Below, in pieces: positions 63,631-64,000 of a stretch of 64,000 bases of DNA. The notes below the pieces were generated by a model. That model was not told the origin of the DNA. It saw only the letters and a list, made by a program, of their open reading frames with translations, and searched no databases. A program made the translations under genes and the position numbers. This stretch comes from Draconibacterium sediminis (GTDB lineage: Bacteria > Bacteroidota > Bacteroidia > Bacteroidales > Prolixibacteraceae): the NCBI RefSeq assembly GCF_000949475.1, contig NZ_JRHC01000007.1, positions 1 to 64,000 on the forward strand, read 5' to 3'. Every line of letters starts with the position of its first letter. Position 1 is the stretch's first letter.

Positions 63631-64000
63631 TCAGCTGAGTTGCTGATGCAGATAGATCTTCTCAAAATCAAAAGTTCCGCTTTTATCAGCCAGCAACCTG
63701 GGTTGAACAATCGATGCACAAACTTCGAATCCCATTCTTTTGTACAAACCAACAGCAGCTTCATTTTCTACCCAAACCCGTATAAAAGCATCATCAAATC
63801 GGTTTCGATCTGCCTTTTCGAGAAAAAAAGTCAGCAACTTTTTACCTATCCCCTGCCCTTGTTTTGATTGTTCAACCATCATTTCGGCCACATAAACCGA
63901 ACTTTCAACCTCAAAATTGTTGGATATTTCTTCCGGTATTAACTCATCGAATCGAAAAGGCGTTAGCAGAATTGCACCTGAAAGTTTATTTTCTTCCATA
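63631..64000 (-). CDS. GNAT-family N-acetyltransferase, 5' end beyond the window
   Basis: The 122 visible residues contain the GNAT core: strand SVYVAEMMVEQSKQGQGIGKKLLTFFLEKA with the acetyl-CoA pyrophosphate loop QGQGIGKK, then FIRVWVENEAAVGLYKRMGFEVC, the classic C-terminal alpha4-beta7 signature. The apparent start at 63999 is within a beta strand (KLSGAILLT), so the N-terminal part of the domain very probably lies beyond the right edge. The acceptor is unknown. Confidence 0.8.
   Translation of the reverse strand, partial: MEENKLSGAILLTPFRFDELIPEEISNNFEVESSVYVAEMMVEQSKQGQGIGKKLLTFFLEKADRNRFDDAFIRVWVENEAAVGLYKRMGFEVCASIVQPRLLADKSGTFDFEKIYLHQQLS

Noticed and set aside
1..64000. CRISPR array, prophage, insertion sequence with transposase, rRNA genes
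   Set aside because: No regularly spaced identical repeats, phage structural or integrase genes, transposase frames or rRNA sequence were found in the window.

Overview
The window looks like a chromosomal segment of a Bacteroidota bacterium, most likely a marine or gut-type member of the Marinilabiliales/Bacteroidales (placement is inference). The evidence is a SusC/SusD pair under an ECF sigma/FecR switch, Bacteroidota -7 boxes (TAnnTTTG), OmpA-PD40 proteins, DUF6057 and S41 proteins, and moderately AT-rich DNA. There are no phage, plasmid or CRISPR signs. The only mobile-looking material is a tRNA/GIY-YIG tandem module at the left edge and a palindrome-rich, MITE-like element near 15 kb.

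Layout. 1-631: two intact tRNA-Asp genes, a small GIY-YIG nuclease gene, a broken tRNA-Asp 3' half carrying a 44-bp double-hairpin insertion, and the start of a second GIY-YIG copy. 787-1701: metallophosphoesterase. 1870-8258: galactose (Leloir) locus galK-galT-MFS permease, a GntR/LacI-hybrid regulator and galM, with two identical 19-bp operator-like sites. 8373-14443: acyl-CoA synthetase, TPR protein, S41 peptidase. 14444-15254: repeat-rich gene desert. 15255-32771: a 12-gene peptidoglycan salvage locus. 33012-43454: GH29 fucosidase-like gene, ECF sigma, FecR, SusC, SusD and a nucleoside-symporter-type MFS. 43495-46732: membrane protein plus c-type cytochrome/TolB-like lipoprotein. 46912-51356: ilvD-ilvB-ilvN with a leader-peptide attenuator. 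51492-64000: second dipeptide-epimerase-like enzyme, TonB receptor, PQQ-type propeller, OmpA-PD40 protein, small charged protein, thioesterase, SPFH protein, secreted C26 hydrolase, OvoA and a cut-off GNAT gene.

The most interesting part is the peptidoglycan salvage locus. On one side of a divergent promoter lie an amidase, a tandem glycosyltransferase, a GalT/HIT-like protein (DUF4922), a SpoIID protein without a signal peptide, a GH9-deacetylase fusion and an AmpG-like permease with a large soluble insertion. On the other side lie MurK-like kinase and MurQ etherase. Further right are the L-Ala-D/L-Glu epimerase, an NlpC/P60 lipoprotein, a transglutaminase-like lipoprotein and a FadR-type regulator. 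Three matching dyads of the form GTAnTAnnTAnTAC sit upstream of the regulator itself, of nlpC/P60 and in the amidase/murK divergent promoter, so the whole set is probably one autoregulated regulon. Known chemistry explains amidase, permease, kinase, etherase, epimerase and peptidase. It does not explain the middle module SpoIID-DUF4922-glycosyltransferase, which appears cytoplasmic and is the best candidate for an undescribed activity.

All calls rest on reading the sequence and on remembered family motifs. No database search was run.
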